The notes: generated by a model not told the origin, from the sequence alone. A DNA stretch of 15,660 nt from Pseudomonadota bacterium (GCA_018897875.1 JAHIKF010000497.1:1-15660); one strand, 5' to 3'; counted from the first letter of the stretch, positions 6,868 to 13,994 are shown. Program-made: numbers and translations.

Positions 6868-8562
6868 CTACGTAAGGTACTTATTGGTATAGTACTGCTG
6901 GGCGATTGACAGAACGTTGTTCACCAGCCAATAGACTACCAGACCGGAGGCGAAGTTCAAGAACATAAACGTAAAAATCAAGGGCAAGAACATCATCATC
7001 TTGGCCTGGGTGGGATCCCCGGTGGATGGCGTCATTTTTTGTTGCAGGAACATGGTGGCCCCCATGACGATGGGGGTGATGAGCAAGGGGTCCTTGGCGG
7101 ATAGGTCCGCCAGCCAGACGATGTTGGTAAACGGCAGAGTGGGGAGAAAGGAGGCATGGCGCAGTTCGATGGCATACCCCAAGACGTTGTACAGGGCGAT
7201 GAACACCGGCAACTGCATCACCATGGGCAGGCACCCGGCCATGGGATTAACCTTGAAGGTACGATACAGGGCCATGAGCTCCTTGTTCATGGTTTCTTTG
7301 TCGTCTTTGTATTTCTCCCGGAGCTTGGCCACCTTGGGCTGGAGCTTCGCCATGTCCTTCATGGACTTGTAGCTCTTGTGGTTGGGATACCAGAAGACGA
7401 TCCGCAGCAGGATGGTCAGGATGACAATGGCCCAGCCATAGTTGAACGAGTAGCGCTCCAGCCAATTCAAGAAGGACAGGAGCGGTTTCCCCAGGAAGTC
7501 AAACCAGCCGAAGTCGACCGCCCGGCCCAGCCCCAGAGGCTTGAGATCGTCCAGGTTTTTGGGGCCGAAATAGAGGACGTAGGAAAACTGGGCCACCTGG
7601 CCCGCGGCCAGGGCCTCCACCGGGATCCTGACGCTGGCCACCATGGGCGCTTTCGGCGCCTCGCTCAGGGTAACCCAGGACTTGGCGGAATCGGGGATGA
7701 TGGCGGTCATGAAGTAGCCTTCGTCCAACCCGGCCCACTCCACCTTGCCGGCAAAGGTCTTGGGTTCCTTGAGGTCGCCGCTCTTGATGTCTTCGAGCTT
7801 ATTATTGATGGAGCCGTTGAACCCGAGGAAATGGAAGCGGTCGGCCTCTTCCCCGGCAAAATTCTCGCTCAGGTCCAGATTGAGCTGGCCATCCAGAGGC
7901 TGGCCGGTATTATTGGTCACCTGGACCGCCAGGTCGAAGCCGTAACTGTCGCCCTTGAACGTGAACGTCTTGACCAGGGTCAGACCCTCGGGGCTGACGC
8001 AGGTAAATTTCACGCTGCCCTTGTCTCCGGCCTGGAGGTTGAGGGCCGAGGTCGAGGCCTCATATTGCGCCAGCCCCGGCAGGTTGAGGGTTTTCCCGAC
8101 CCAACTCATGGTCAGGGGCAATTCATTGGCGCCGCCCTCCCGCACCAGGTCCTTGTCTTTGAGGCCGTTGGCGGCCGGGTCGAGATAGCGATCGACCTCA
8201 AAGGCCACGGGCCCCAGTTTAAAATGATAGATGGGCTCATAGGGGAGGCGATCTTTATATTTCTTCAACCGGAAGCTCTTGAGCCGACCCCCCAGTTCGG
8301 TAAATACCGCCTTAAACGAAGGGGTGTCCACCACCACGTCTTTGGCCGGACGGGTCGATGACGCCGTCACCGGCGTCGACGCCGCCGGGGTGACCGGCGC
8401 CGCGGCCGCAGGCGGGGCCTGCGCCGGGGACGCCGGTGACGCCGGGGCTTTTTGGCTGACAGCAGAGGGCGCCGCGGGGCGTTTGGTCTGTTCCCCGTAA
8501 TACATGAACGCCATGAACACTGCAAAACTTAAGGCCAGGGCAATCAAGGCCCGTCTTTCCAT
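6868..8562 (-). CDS. yidC: Membrane protein insertase YidC
   Basis: A 564-residue protein of the long Gram-negative type. It has a first membrane segment at about 5-22, then a Pro/Ala-rich linker (about 28-70) and a large periplasmic beta-domain (about 75-335). The conserved five-helix insertase core starts at YGWAIVILTILLRIVFWYP, with the groove arginine Arg387. The cytoplasmic hairpin follows (KLQPKVAKLREKYKDDKETMNKELM), then CLPMVMQLPVFIALYNVL at 444-461, and the last helices near 497-556. It inserts and folds inner membrane proteins, alone or with SecYEG. An AGGAG ribosome binding site 7 bases before the ATG overlaps the yidD stop codon. The linker is unusually rich in Ala and Pro, which fits the high GC content. 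Confidence 0.97.
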   Translation of the reverse strand: MERRALIALALSFAVFMAFMYYGEQTKRPAAPSAVSQKAPASPASPAQAPPAAAAPVTPAASTPVTASSTRPAKDVVVDTPSFKAVFTELGGRLKSFRLKKYKDRLPYEPIYHFKLGPVAFEVDRYLDPAANGLKDKDLVREGGANELPLTMSWVGKTLNLPGLAQYEASTSALNLQAGDKGSVKFTCVSPEGLTLVKTFTFKGDSYGFDLAVQVTNNTGQPLDGQLNLDLSENFAGEEADRFHFLGFNGSINNKLEDIKSGDLKEPKTFAGKVEWAGLDEGYFMTAIIPDSAKSWVTLSEAPKAPMVASVRIPVEALAAGQVAQFSYVLYFGPKNLDDLKPLGLGRAVDFGWFDFLGKPLLSFLNWLERYSFNYGWAIVILTILLRIVFWYPNHKSYKSMKDMAKLQPKVAKLREKYKDDKETMNKELMALYRTFKVNPMAGCLPMVMQLPVFIALYNVLGYAIELRHASFLPTLPFTNIVWLADLSAKDPLLITPIVMGATMFLQQKMTPSTGDPTQAKMMMFLPLIFTFMFLNFASGLVVYWLVNNVLSIAQQYYTNKYLT

Positions 8563-8571
8563 AAGAAACTC

Positions 8572-8781
8572 CTAAGGTACCGGGTCCCACCCCCCGGGAT
8601 GGAAGGGATGGCAGCGACAGAAGCGCCGGAGGGTTAACCCGAGGCCGCGCCAGACACCGTGACGGCTCAAGGCCTTAGCGGCATACTGGGAACACGTCGG
8701 CGCAAACCGGCAGCTACTCGGAAACAGAGGTGAGATCAGCACCTGATAGGCACGGATTATCAGAAGGGCCACGTTAGTCAT
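8572..8781 (-). CDS. yidD: Membrane protein insertion efficiency factor YidD
   Basis: A 69-residue protein with the complete family pattern: IRAYQVLISPLFPSSCRFAPTCSQYA with Cys24 and Cys30, then HG and RFCRCHPFHPGGWDPVP at the C-terminus. YidD is a small amphipathic inner-membrane-associated protein that aids YidC-dependent insertion. Its ATG at 8781 lies inside the last codons of rnpA, and the two genes overlap by 8 bases. The yidC start follows 9 bases after its stop. Position between rnpA and yidC is the classic arrangement. Confidence 0.95.
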   Translation of the reverse strand: MTNVALLIIRAYQVLISPLFPSSCRFAPTCSQYAAKALSRHGVWRGLGLTLRRFCRCHPFHPGGWDPVP

Positions 8782-9160
8782 GGGTTTTCTGCCTGGCCCG
8801 GGAGAACAACAGCCGGCCCAACTCCTCTTCGACCTGATGATATCCCAACGCCGAAGCCCCTTTCTTGGCCATGATCACCAGGTCAAAGGCGGGCAATCCG
8901 GTTTGGTGGCGGCGAAAAAACTCCCGGAGCAAGCGCTTGACGCGATTGCGCTGGACCGCTTTTCCCATTCGCCGGGTAGCCACCAGCCCCAACCGGGGAT
9001 GGCCTTCGGCCATGGGCGCCAGGGTCACGCCGAAATGGCGCGTGTGGAACCGCTTACCCTGGGCCTGCGCCCGCAGAAATTCTTGGCGATGGCGGAGCCG
9101 CGCCGCCTTGGTGAAACGGGCGGTCCCTTTGGGGTTGGGTTCTGGACAGGGGCAGTGCAC
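8774..9160 (-). CDS. rnpA: Ribonuclease P protein component
   Basis: RnpA binds RNase P RNA and helps it remove 5' leaders from tRNA precursors. The 128-residue product has the core pattern RLRHRQEFLRAQAQGKRF near the N-terminus, GLVATRRMGKAVQRNRVKRL with the RNR signature in the middle, and DLVIMAKKGA toward the C-terminus. The start used is GTG at 9160. No in-frame ATG exists near it: the ATG at 9173 is out of frame. The ribosome binding site is poor, so the first roughly 12 residues are less certain. The gene lies 41 bases after rpmH and overlaps yidD by 8 bases. Confidence 0.94.
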   Translation of the reverse strand: MHCPCPEPNPKGTARFTKAARLRHRQEFLRAQAQGKRFHTRHFGVTLAPMAEGHPRLGLVATRRMGKAVQRNRVKRLLREFFRRHQTGLPAFDLVIMAKKGASALGYHQVEEELGRLLFSRARQKTHD

Positions 9161-9201
9161 CGGCAGTTGGCATCAGGGATGAGGCTCAGGGGCTCCCCAC
9201 C

Positions 9202-9339
9202 TCAAACCGACAGGCGTTTCCGGCCTTTGGCCCGGCGGCGCTTGATAATCGCGCGCCCAGCCCGGGTGCTCATCCGTTCCAAAAACCCGTGGGTGCGGTT
9301 CCGGCGCAAATTACTGGGTTGATAGGTGCGTTTTGGCAT
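9202..9339 (-). CDS. rpmH: 50S ribosomal protein L34
   Basis: A 45-residue, strongly basic protein that begins MPKRTYQPSNLRRNRTHGF and ends KGRKRLSV, essentially the textbook L34 sequence, including the MSTRAGRAII segment. AAGGA lies 7 bases before the ATG as ribosome binding site. It is the first gene of the rpmH-rnpA-yidD-yidC-jag-mnmE run. A strong promoter lies about 40-65 bases upstream of the start. Confidence 0.98.
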   Translation of the reverse strand: MPKRTYQPSNLRRNRTHGFLERMSTRAGRAIIKRRRAKGRKRLSV

Positions 9340-9375
9340 TTACTCTTCCTTATTCTCGGAACTTACTCCAATCAT

Positions 9376-9406
9376 GATATAAACCATTTGTGGGCAATTT
9401 TGTCAA
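9376..9406 (-). promoter_or_regulatory. Sigma70-type promoter of the rpmH operon
   Basis: On the minus strand a perfect TTGACA (9406-9401) is followed after 17 bases by TTTATATC (9383-9376), which contains TATATC as an alternative -10 match. Transcription should start near 9369, leaving a leader of about 30 bases before rpmH. The perfect -35 box and placement make this the best-supported promoter in the window. Confidence 0.7.
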
Positions 9407-9692
9407 GGTCCAGACGTGATTAATCCGGTTCCGGCGTCCAGAGAGGGATGATCATTCACCCGGCGCCGCTCAACTCGCCTGCGTCTAGGTGGCTTTCCCC
9501 GAACCCTGGCGAGACTACCCGCTCCCCGCGTTTTTAACAAAATTCTTCAAAATTTACGCCCAGGGGCAGACCTATGCAAGCTATTGAGAGCAGGAAAGGG
9601 AGGCAAGATTTTTGCCGGCTGGCCCCCGGACCGGAGGAAGCGAGGATTTTTAAGTTGAATTTTTTCACTAAGTAGGCAAAATAGATAACTGA
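9407..9692. other. Divergent intergenic region between rpmH and mreB, gene-free part
   Basis: I find no convincing gene here. The left half (9421-9530), read on the minus strand, contains short blocks in the order GCGGGTAG, TTGAGCGGCG, GAATGATCATCC and GAACCGGATTA. These resemble the 3' part of bacterial RNase P RNA, but the rest of that RNA is absent. The right half (about 9531-9692) is AT-richer and must carry the mreB promoter; TTGAAT at 9655 is a possible -35 box, with no -10 box at good spacing. No DnaA-box cluster is visible. Confidence 0.4.
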
Positions 9693-9761
9693 GGGGTATC
9701 TCACGCAGCGATGGCGCTCGGGGAACGGGCGCTTTTTTTGCCCTCTGGGCATCTATACCCC
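9693..9761 (+). promoter_or_regulatory. Structured leader of mreB with an intrinsic-terminator-like hairpin
   Basis: GCGCTCG (9714-9720) pairs with CGGGCGC (9726-9732) around a GGGAA loop, followed by seven T (9733-9739): an intrinsic terminator by appearance, 64 bases before the mreB start. GGGC (9727-9730) could instead pair with GCCC (9740-9743), which would break that hairpin. GCCC can also pair with GGGC at 9747-9750. GGGGTAT (9693-9699) is complementary to ATACCCC (9755-9761) and would close the whole structure as a three-way junction. I do not recognise a known riboswitch. It may be an attenuator, or the end of a short upstream transcript. Confidence 0.45.
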
Positions 9762-9802
9762 CACCGGCAGCGGTGTTCCCGCCATGCTAAGGAGTAATAC
9801 CC

Positions 9803-10840
9803 ATGTTTCTTGATCCCATCTTAGGCTGGTTCTCCAACGATCTGGCCATTGATCTGGGCACCGCCAACACCCTGGTTTATGTTAAGGGCAAGGGCATCGT
9901 CCTGAGCGAGCCCTCCGTGGTGGCGGTCCGCAAGAACGACCGGGACCACCGCACCCGGGTCCTGGCCGTGGGCCGGGACGCCAAGATGATGCTGGGCCGT
10001 ACTCCGGGGAACATCGTCGCCATCCGCCCCATGAAGGACGGGGTCATCGCCGACTTCGAAATCACCGAGGCCATGCTGCGCCACTTCATCCGCAAGGTCC
10101 ACAACCGGCGGTCCCTGATCCGCCCCCGCATCATCATCGCCGTCCCGTCGGGCATCACCCCGGTGGAGAAGCGGGCGGTCCGGGAATCGGCGGAGTCGGC
10201 CGGGGCCCGGGAAGTCTATCTCATTGAAGAACCCATGGCCGCGGCCATCGGCGCCGGGCTGCCCATCACCGAACCCATCGCCAACATGGTGGTGGATATC
10301 GGCGGCGGGACTTCCGAAGTGGCGGTCATTTCCCTGGCGGGTATCGTCTATGCCAAATCCGTCCGGATGGGGGGCGACAAGATGGACGAAGCCATCTTGC
10401 AGTATGTCAAACGGACTTACAACCTCCTCATCGGGGAGCGCACCTCCGAGATCATCAAAACTACCATCGGCAACGCCTATCCGGGGAGCGAGGTTGAGTC
10501 CATGGACGTCAAAGGCCGGGACCTGGTCACCGGCATCCCCAAGATCATCAATGTCAATTCCGACGAGGTCCGCCAGGCCATCCAGGAACAGATCGATACC
10601 ATCGTCGCCGCGGTCAAGGCCGCCCTGGAGCAGACTCCCCCCGAGCTGGCGGCGGACATCGTGGACCGGGGCATCTATCTCACCGGGGGCGGCGCCCTGC
10701 TGAAGAATTTGGATACCCTGCTGCACCAGGAAACCGGCCTGCCCATTAAAATCGCCGATGATCCCCTGTCCACCGTGGTCATGGGCTCCGGCAAGGCCCT
10801 GGATAATCTCAACATCCTCAAAGAAGTGATGGTGGATTGA
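9803..10840 (+). CDS. mreB: Rod shape-determining protein MreB
   Basis: A 345-residue actin homologue that polymerises under the inner membrane and guides lateral wall synthesis. ATP-binding motifs are all visible: phosphate-1 loop AIDLGTANTLVYVKGKGIV near the N-terminus, phosphate-2 loop VVDIGGGTSEVAVISLAG, the connecting EEPMAAAIGAGLP, and adenosine motif GIYLTGGGALLKNLDTLL near the C-terminus. AAGGAG lies 8 bases before the ATG. The N-terminal MFLDPILGWF is a plausible amphipathic membrane-contact segment. Its stop codon lies next to or within the mreC start region, so mreBCD is one operon. Divergent from rpmH. Confidence 0.98.
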   Translation: MFLDPILGWFSNDLAIDLGTANTLVYVKGKGIVLSEPSVVAVRKNDRDHRTRVLAVGRDAKMMLGRTPGNIVAIRPMKDGVIADFEITEAMLRHFIRKVHNRRSLIRPRIIIAVPSGITPVEKRAVRESAESAGAREVYLIEEPMAAAIGAGLPITEPIANMVVDIGGGTSEVAVISLAGIVYAKSVRMGGDKMDEAILQYVKRTYNLLIGERTSEIIKTTIGNAYPGSEVESMDVKGRDLVTGIPKIINVNSDEVRQAIQEQIDTIVAAVKAALEQTPPELAADIVDRGIYLTGGGALLKNLDTLLHQETGLPIKIADDPLSTVVMGSGKALDNLNILKEVMVD

Positions 10841-10851
10841 GGCGGTTAGAT

Positions 10852-11685
10852 GTGGACCACCCAGGTCGCTACCGCACCCCGCTCCTTTTAGCCCTGACCC
10901 TGCTGCTGGTCTTTACGGTCCTGTCCTTGAGCCTCAAGAGCTCGCCGGCCTTGAGAAAGGTACAGGGGCTGGTCGTTTCCATGACCGCCCCCGGTTTGGA
11001 GGGGCTTTCGTACGTGGGCCGCAGCGCCAAACAACTCTGGCTGGGCTATTTCTATCTGATAGGGGTGCGGCGGCAAAATGCTGAATTACAGCGGCAACTG
11101 GAGGAGTATAAGCAACGGGAGGTCCATTTCCAGGAAGCCGAACAGGCCCTGACTCGCCTTGAAACCCTCCTGGACCTGAAGCGGCAGGTGGCCCTGCCCG
11201 TCATCGGAGCCCGGGTCATCGCCTACGACCCCACCCTGTGGTCCCGTGCCGCCATCATCAATCAGGGCAAGGCCCAGGGAGTCAAAGAGGGTCTGCCGGT
11301 ACTGGCGCCCCAGGGCATTGTGGGGCGCATCGTGGGGATCTACCCCGAGTATTCCAAGGTGATGCTCATCGTGGATCGCAAGAGCAGCGCCGATGCCATG
11401 GTGCAGCGCACCCGGATCCGGGGTATGCTCAAGGGCAAAGGCGGCAACCGCTGCTCCCTGGAGTTTGTCCCCAAAAGCGCCGACGTGCAAGTGGGTGACC
11501 TGGTGCTGGCCTCCGGGTTGGTGGGCCTCTACCCCAAAGGTCTGGTCTTTGGGAAAGTCACCGCCGCCAACAAGAAAAATCCCGGCGTCTTTCAGGAGAT
11601 TGAGGTTAGCCCCAACGTCGATTTATCCACCCTGGAAGAGGTTCTGGTGGTGAAAGTGGCCACTCTGGCCTTTCCCGAGCCATGA
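10852..11685 (+). CDS. mreC: Rod shape-determining protein MreC
   Basis: An inner membrane protein with a periplasmic domain that links MreB to the wall synthesis machinery. It has one membrane segment near the N-terminus (TPLLLALTLLLVFTVLSLSL), then a coiled-coil stretch (about RRQNAELQRQLEEYKQREVHF through LETLLDLK). The two beta-barrel domains follow, with the family pattern VIGARVIAYDPTLWSRAAII, NQGKAQGVKEGLPVL, GIVGRIVGIYPEYSKVMLIVD and GDLVLASGLVGLYPKGLVFGKV. I prefer GTG at 10852, because GAGG lies 9 bases upstream of it. A TTG at 10837 overlapping the mreB stop is an alternative that adds five residues. The stop overlaps the mreD start by four bases. Confidence 0.93.
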   Translation: MDHPGRYRTPLLLALTLLLVFTVLSLSLKSSPALRKVQGLVVSMTAPGLEGLSYVGRSAKQLWLGYFYLIGVRRQNAELQRQLEEYKQREVHFQEAEQALTRLETLLDLKRQVALPVIGARVIAYDPTLWSRAAIINQGKAQGVKEGLPVLAPQGIVGRIVGIYPEYSKVMLIVDRKSSADAMVQRTRIRGMLKGKGGNRCSLEFVPKSADVQVGDLVLASGLVGLYPKGLVFGKVTAANKKNPGVFQEIEVSPNVDLSTLEEVLVVKVATLAFPEP

Positions 11686-12212
11686 TCGCACCTCTGATTG
11701 CCTTCAGCCTGGTGGGCCTGATCATCTTTTACGTGCAGAACCTGGTGTTCTTTCCCTATGTTCACCTGCGTCTGCTGGCCCTGCTGCTGTTCTATGTGGG
11801 CCTGCGCCCGTCTTTAGCGCTGCCTTTGGCATTGGGCCTGGTGTTGGGCTGCCTCCAGGATAGTTATGCCACCACCCCCTTCGGGGTCCATTTGGGGGCG
11901 TCCCTGGTGCTGGTGGCCATGGCCCGTTATTTCCGGCGGCGCCTGCTGCTCCAGCAGTTGGGGTTCCAGGCCTTGGCCGGCCTGGTCGCCCTGGTTTTAC
12001 AGGAGGTGTACTTGCAGCTCGGCACCTTCATGCTGAGCTACCAGCCCCTTTTTCCCCACGACCTGACCACGGTGCACGCCATGGAGATCCTGGGTACTGC
12101 GGCCCTGGGACCGTTGATGCATCTTTTGGTGCAGGGCGTGCAAGACTCCCTGCGCCGTCTCGGCTGGCGGCCCAGAAGTGACCCCATGCCCTATCAGCCT
12201 TTCGGGGAATGA
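11682..12212 (+). CDS. mreD: Rod shape-determining protein MreD
   Basis: A 176-residue, strongly hydrophobic protein with about five membrane segments. Recognisable parts are the start LIAFSLVGLIIFYVQNLVF, a YVGLRPSLALPLALGLVLGCLQD segment, with the typical G-x-x-x-D before a short loop, and ATTPFGVHLGASLVLV. It works with MreC in the elongation complex at the inner membrane. ATG overlaps the mreC stop as ATGA. Sequence conservation in this family is low, so the call rests on hydrophobic pattern, size and position after mreC. The gene is followed by an intrinsic terminator; no mrdA (PBP2) or rodA follows, although they often do. Confidence 0.92.
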   Translation: MIAPLIAFSLVGLIIFYVQNLVFFPYVHLRLLALLLFYVGLRPSLALPLALGLVLGCLQDSYATTPFGVHLGASLVLVAMARYFRRRLLLQQLGFQALAGLVALVLQEVYLQLGTFMLSYQPLFPHDLTTVHAMEILGTAALGPLMHLLVQGVQDSLRRLGWRPRSDPMPYQPFGE

Positions 12213-12235
12213 GGCCGGCACAATTCGATTCAAGC

Positions 12236-12255
12236 CAGGCATTGAGCCTGCTTTT
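12236..12255 (+). terminator. Intrinsic terminator of mreBCD
   Basis: CAGGC (12236-12240) pairs with GCCTG (12246-12250) around ATTGA and is followed by CTTTT, 23 bases after the mreD stop. The stem is short but correctly placed. Confidence 0.55.
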
Positions 12256-12293
12256 AAAAGTTGCCAGTGGTTAGTGATCAGGAAAAAATGTAG

Positions 12294-12310
12294 GGTGGGC
12301 ACTGCCCACC
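12294..12310. repeat. 17-bp perfect palindrome
   Basis: GGTGGGCA and TGCCCACC are perfect inverted arms around one central base. It lies directly after the mreD terminator and 34 bases before a second palindrome. The sequence type (TAGGGTGGGC...GCCCACC) is common as an intergenic repeat in many bacteria. Confidence 0.6.
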
Positions 12311-12344
12311 ATCCTCATTCTCCGTGCTGCTTGGAAACGGTTCC

Positions 12345-12372
12345 GTAGGGGCGGTTCGCGAACCGCCCCTAC
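12345..12372. repeat. 28-bp perfect palindrome, REP/MITE-like
   Basis: GTAGGGGCGGTTCG is followed at once by its exact reverse complement, CGAACCGCCCCTAC, with no spacer. Such GTAGGGGCGG-type palindromes occur as dispersed intergenic repeats in several phyla. There is no T-run, so it is not a standard terminator. Confidence 0.65.
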
Positions 12373-12380
12373 AAAAGCTG

Positions 12381-12416
12381 TTCATGATTTGCGGGTGGGG
12401 CAAACGCCCATGAATG
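12381..12416. repeat. 36-bp dispersed repeat, copy 2
   Basis: Matches 279-314 at 31 of 36 positions without gaps, same orientation. The ends TTCATG and CATGAA are inverted. It forms a cluster with the two palindromes just to its left. Confidence 0.6.
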
Positions 12417-12893
12417 GCCTGTCATGTACCCACGACAGGGGTGATTATGCCCCAGGCCGGCGGATTTTTCCCCGACCCCCGCCAGCCCATTGCCCCGGTT
12501 CCCGGGTTGATGACCCGGAGGTTGCTGGTTCACGTAAAGCTGTTATAGCAAGTCAATTCATTGTGTTATGCTAAATAGCTCAACCCCCATCTTTTTATTT
12601 CCAACCCTATTTCCAACCTTCACTCTAAAAACCGCCCCCGAAAGGCCAGGATTGTGCTCTTGTCTCTTCGAGGCAGACCATCAATCCGAAAAAACTGAAA
12701 AGTACACCGGTGCGAAAAAAGGTTAGGGTAGCAGGGGGGTAGTTTACCAGGGTTTTTTGGCGATTTGTGAAGGCCGATCTCCTGGCCTGGCTCCGGGGGA
12801 AGGACAAGGGGAACCAGGAAGAAAAGTTAAGAGGCCGACTGATCCGGGATTATTGGCCGGCCGTAACCCACAACCGGGGGGGGGCGAGGTGCC
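12417..12893. other. Gene-free stretch before csrA
   Basis: I see no convincing gene. It holds two small hairpins, CCTGTC/GACAGG (12418-12439) and CCGGGT/ACCCGG (12502-12518), neither with a T-run. An AT-richer part at about 12540-12760 may hold the csrA promoter, but I cannot name its boxes. Open frames here are short and unlike known proteins. Confidence 0.4.
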
Positions 12894-13055
12894 ATGTTAA
12901 TTTTGACCTTGAAGGAAGAAGAAAAAATTCTCATTGGGGACAAGATCACTGTTATGGTGATAGAGATTCGGGGAAAGCAAATCCGCCTTGGGATCGAGGC
13001 GCCGGCTGGCCTTTTGGTTCTGCGGGAAAAGCTGGCGGGAAAAGCAAAGGCATAA
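12894..13055 (+). CDS. csrA: Carbon storage regulator CsrA (RsmA family), orphan copy
   Basis: A 53-residue protein starting MLILTLKEEEKILIGDKITV and containing GKQIRLGIEAP and VLREKL. This is the complete CsrA pattern: five strands, the central G-x-Q-x-R-I/L-G-I-x-A-P motif and Arg44, which in E. coli CsrA contacts the GGA of target RNA. Leu4 is kept, but the usual Arg at 6 is Leu and 7 is Lys. CsrA dimers bind ANGGA sites in mRNA leaders and control translation or stability. GAGG lies 4 bases before the ATG, and the upstream frame is closed by a stop 27 bases before the ATG. A 5-bp hairpin (13065-13081) follows without a T-run. No flagellar genes or fliW, its common neighbours, are in view; it sits alone in repeat-bearing DNA. 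Confidence 0.88.
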   Translation: MLILTLKEEEKILIGDKITVMVIEIRGKQIRLGIEAPAGLLVLREKLAGKAKA

Positions 13056-13994
13056 AGCGAAACCCCTGGTGCACCGCCAGGACGTCGGCCAGACCCTACC
13101 CGGCCGCACACCCCTGCCTGCTGTGCCTACACCCTGCACCGTGGCCCCAGCTGCCCCGGCCAGACCGACCAGTGGTGGTGACCATCATGGGGGTGGCCGC
13201 CCCCGGCTCCCTTATCCTCACCACCGGGCTCCAGTCGCAAGTGGACCTCCAACTTCTCTGGCCCTTCAAGGCCGCCTGCCCTTGGTGCCCTGCCATCATC
13301 CCGGACGCGGTCCACTGTCCCCCGCCCCCGGCGCCACCGCCACCGCCGTGGGGACGTGAGGGACCGCCGCCCCACATCCATGGTGCCACCAGCCAGGCCC
13401 AGGGGAGCAGACCCCGGGAACCGGGCGCAGGCGCTATCGCAGACCCAGAGATGTGGAGTAGTGGCAGCCGGCCACGAGCATGGCGCCGGACATTCTTTCT
13501 TATGGCCGCCGCCGCCGCTGCCCTCGGACCTCGGTCGGCCGGCCGCCGCCGCCCCCCGGCCCGGCCCCAGCAGAGGCGCTACCGGATAGACGCTGCCCCC
13601 CATGCCCTGCCTGGCTGCCTGGCTGCCATGCCATGCCACTGCCATGCCCTATGTGGATAGGTAGGTAGTGGGGAGGGCATGCCCTTGTCATGCTGCCCTG
13701 GCCATGCCCCTGCTCTTTCTCTGCTTGCCCTGGCTACCCTGCCCAGCGCCCTGCCCCTGTGCTACCCAGCGCCCCAGCGCCACGGTACAGCAGCGACCGG
13801 CCACCGCCCCTCCCTGCCCTGGCCTGGATGAGAGGGGTACTGTCAGCCCCGGACCCAAACACCGATACCGGGGAAGTACCTTTAACTCCCCCCTTACTTA
13901 AATGCTTGGTTGGCACCCGACATCAAAAAATTCGCCTATGCCGCTTTTTCCCCCAGGGACCCCTCCGACAAAAAAAGACCCCCCGGTTTCTTTT
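13056..13994. other. C-rich, low-complexity gene-free region after csrA
   Basis: The plus strand is strikingly rich in C and in short motifs such as GCC, CCTGGC, CCAGCGCC and CATGCC. All six frames stay open for long stretches only because stops are rare in such sequence; the translations are Pro/Ala/Arg/Gly-rich, lack family motifs, and have no ribosome binding sites. Toward the right (about 13860-13994) runs of A and C alternate. I can assign no gene here. Confidence 0.5.
13601..13708. repeat. Cluster of CATGCC short repeats
   Basis: CATGCC occurs at 13601, 13627, 13632, 13643, 13678 and 13703, six times in 108 bases, together with two adjacent CTGGCTGC units (about 13611-13626) and the palindrome GGGCATGCCC. 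Spacing is irregular. Confidence 0.5.

Noticed and set aside
9340..9802. Possible replication origin beside rpmH
   Set aside because: dnaA is absent and there is no cluster of TTATNCACA boxes. TGTGGGCAA at about 9390-9398 is a single poor match.
12345..12372. tRNA gene suggested by GGTTCG-type T-loop sequence
   Set aside because: The sequence is part of a perfect palindrome and there is no cloverleaf. The GGGTTCGATGC at about 14762-14772 likewise lacks the other arms.
13127..13645. Minus-strand open frame of 172 codons
   Set aside because: A Gly/Arg/Pro-rich translation, no family resemblance and no ribosome binding site; it mirrors the C-rich plus strand.
12767..13660. Long plus-strand open frame (297 codons) overlapping csrA
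   Set aside because: It runs across csrA in another frame and continues into low-complexity C-rich sequence. Its translation is Pro/Arg/Ala-rich without motifs, and stops are rare there by composition.
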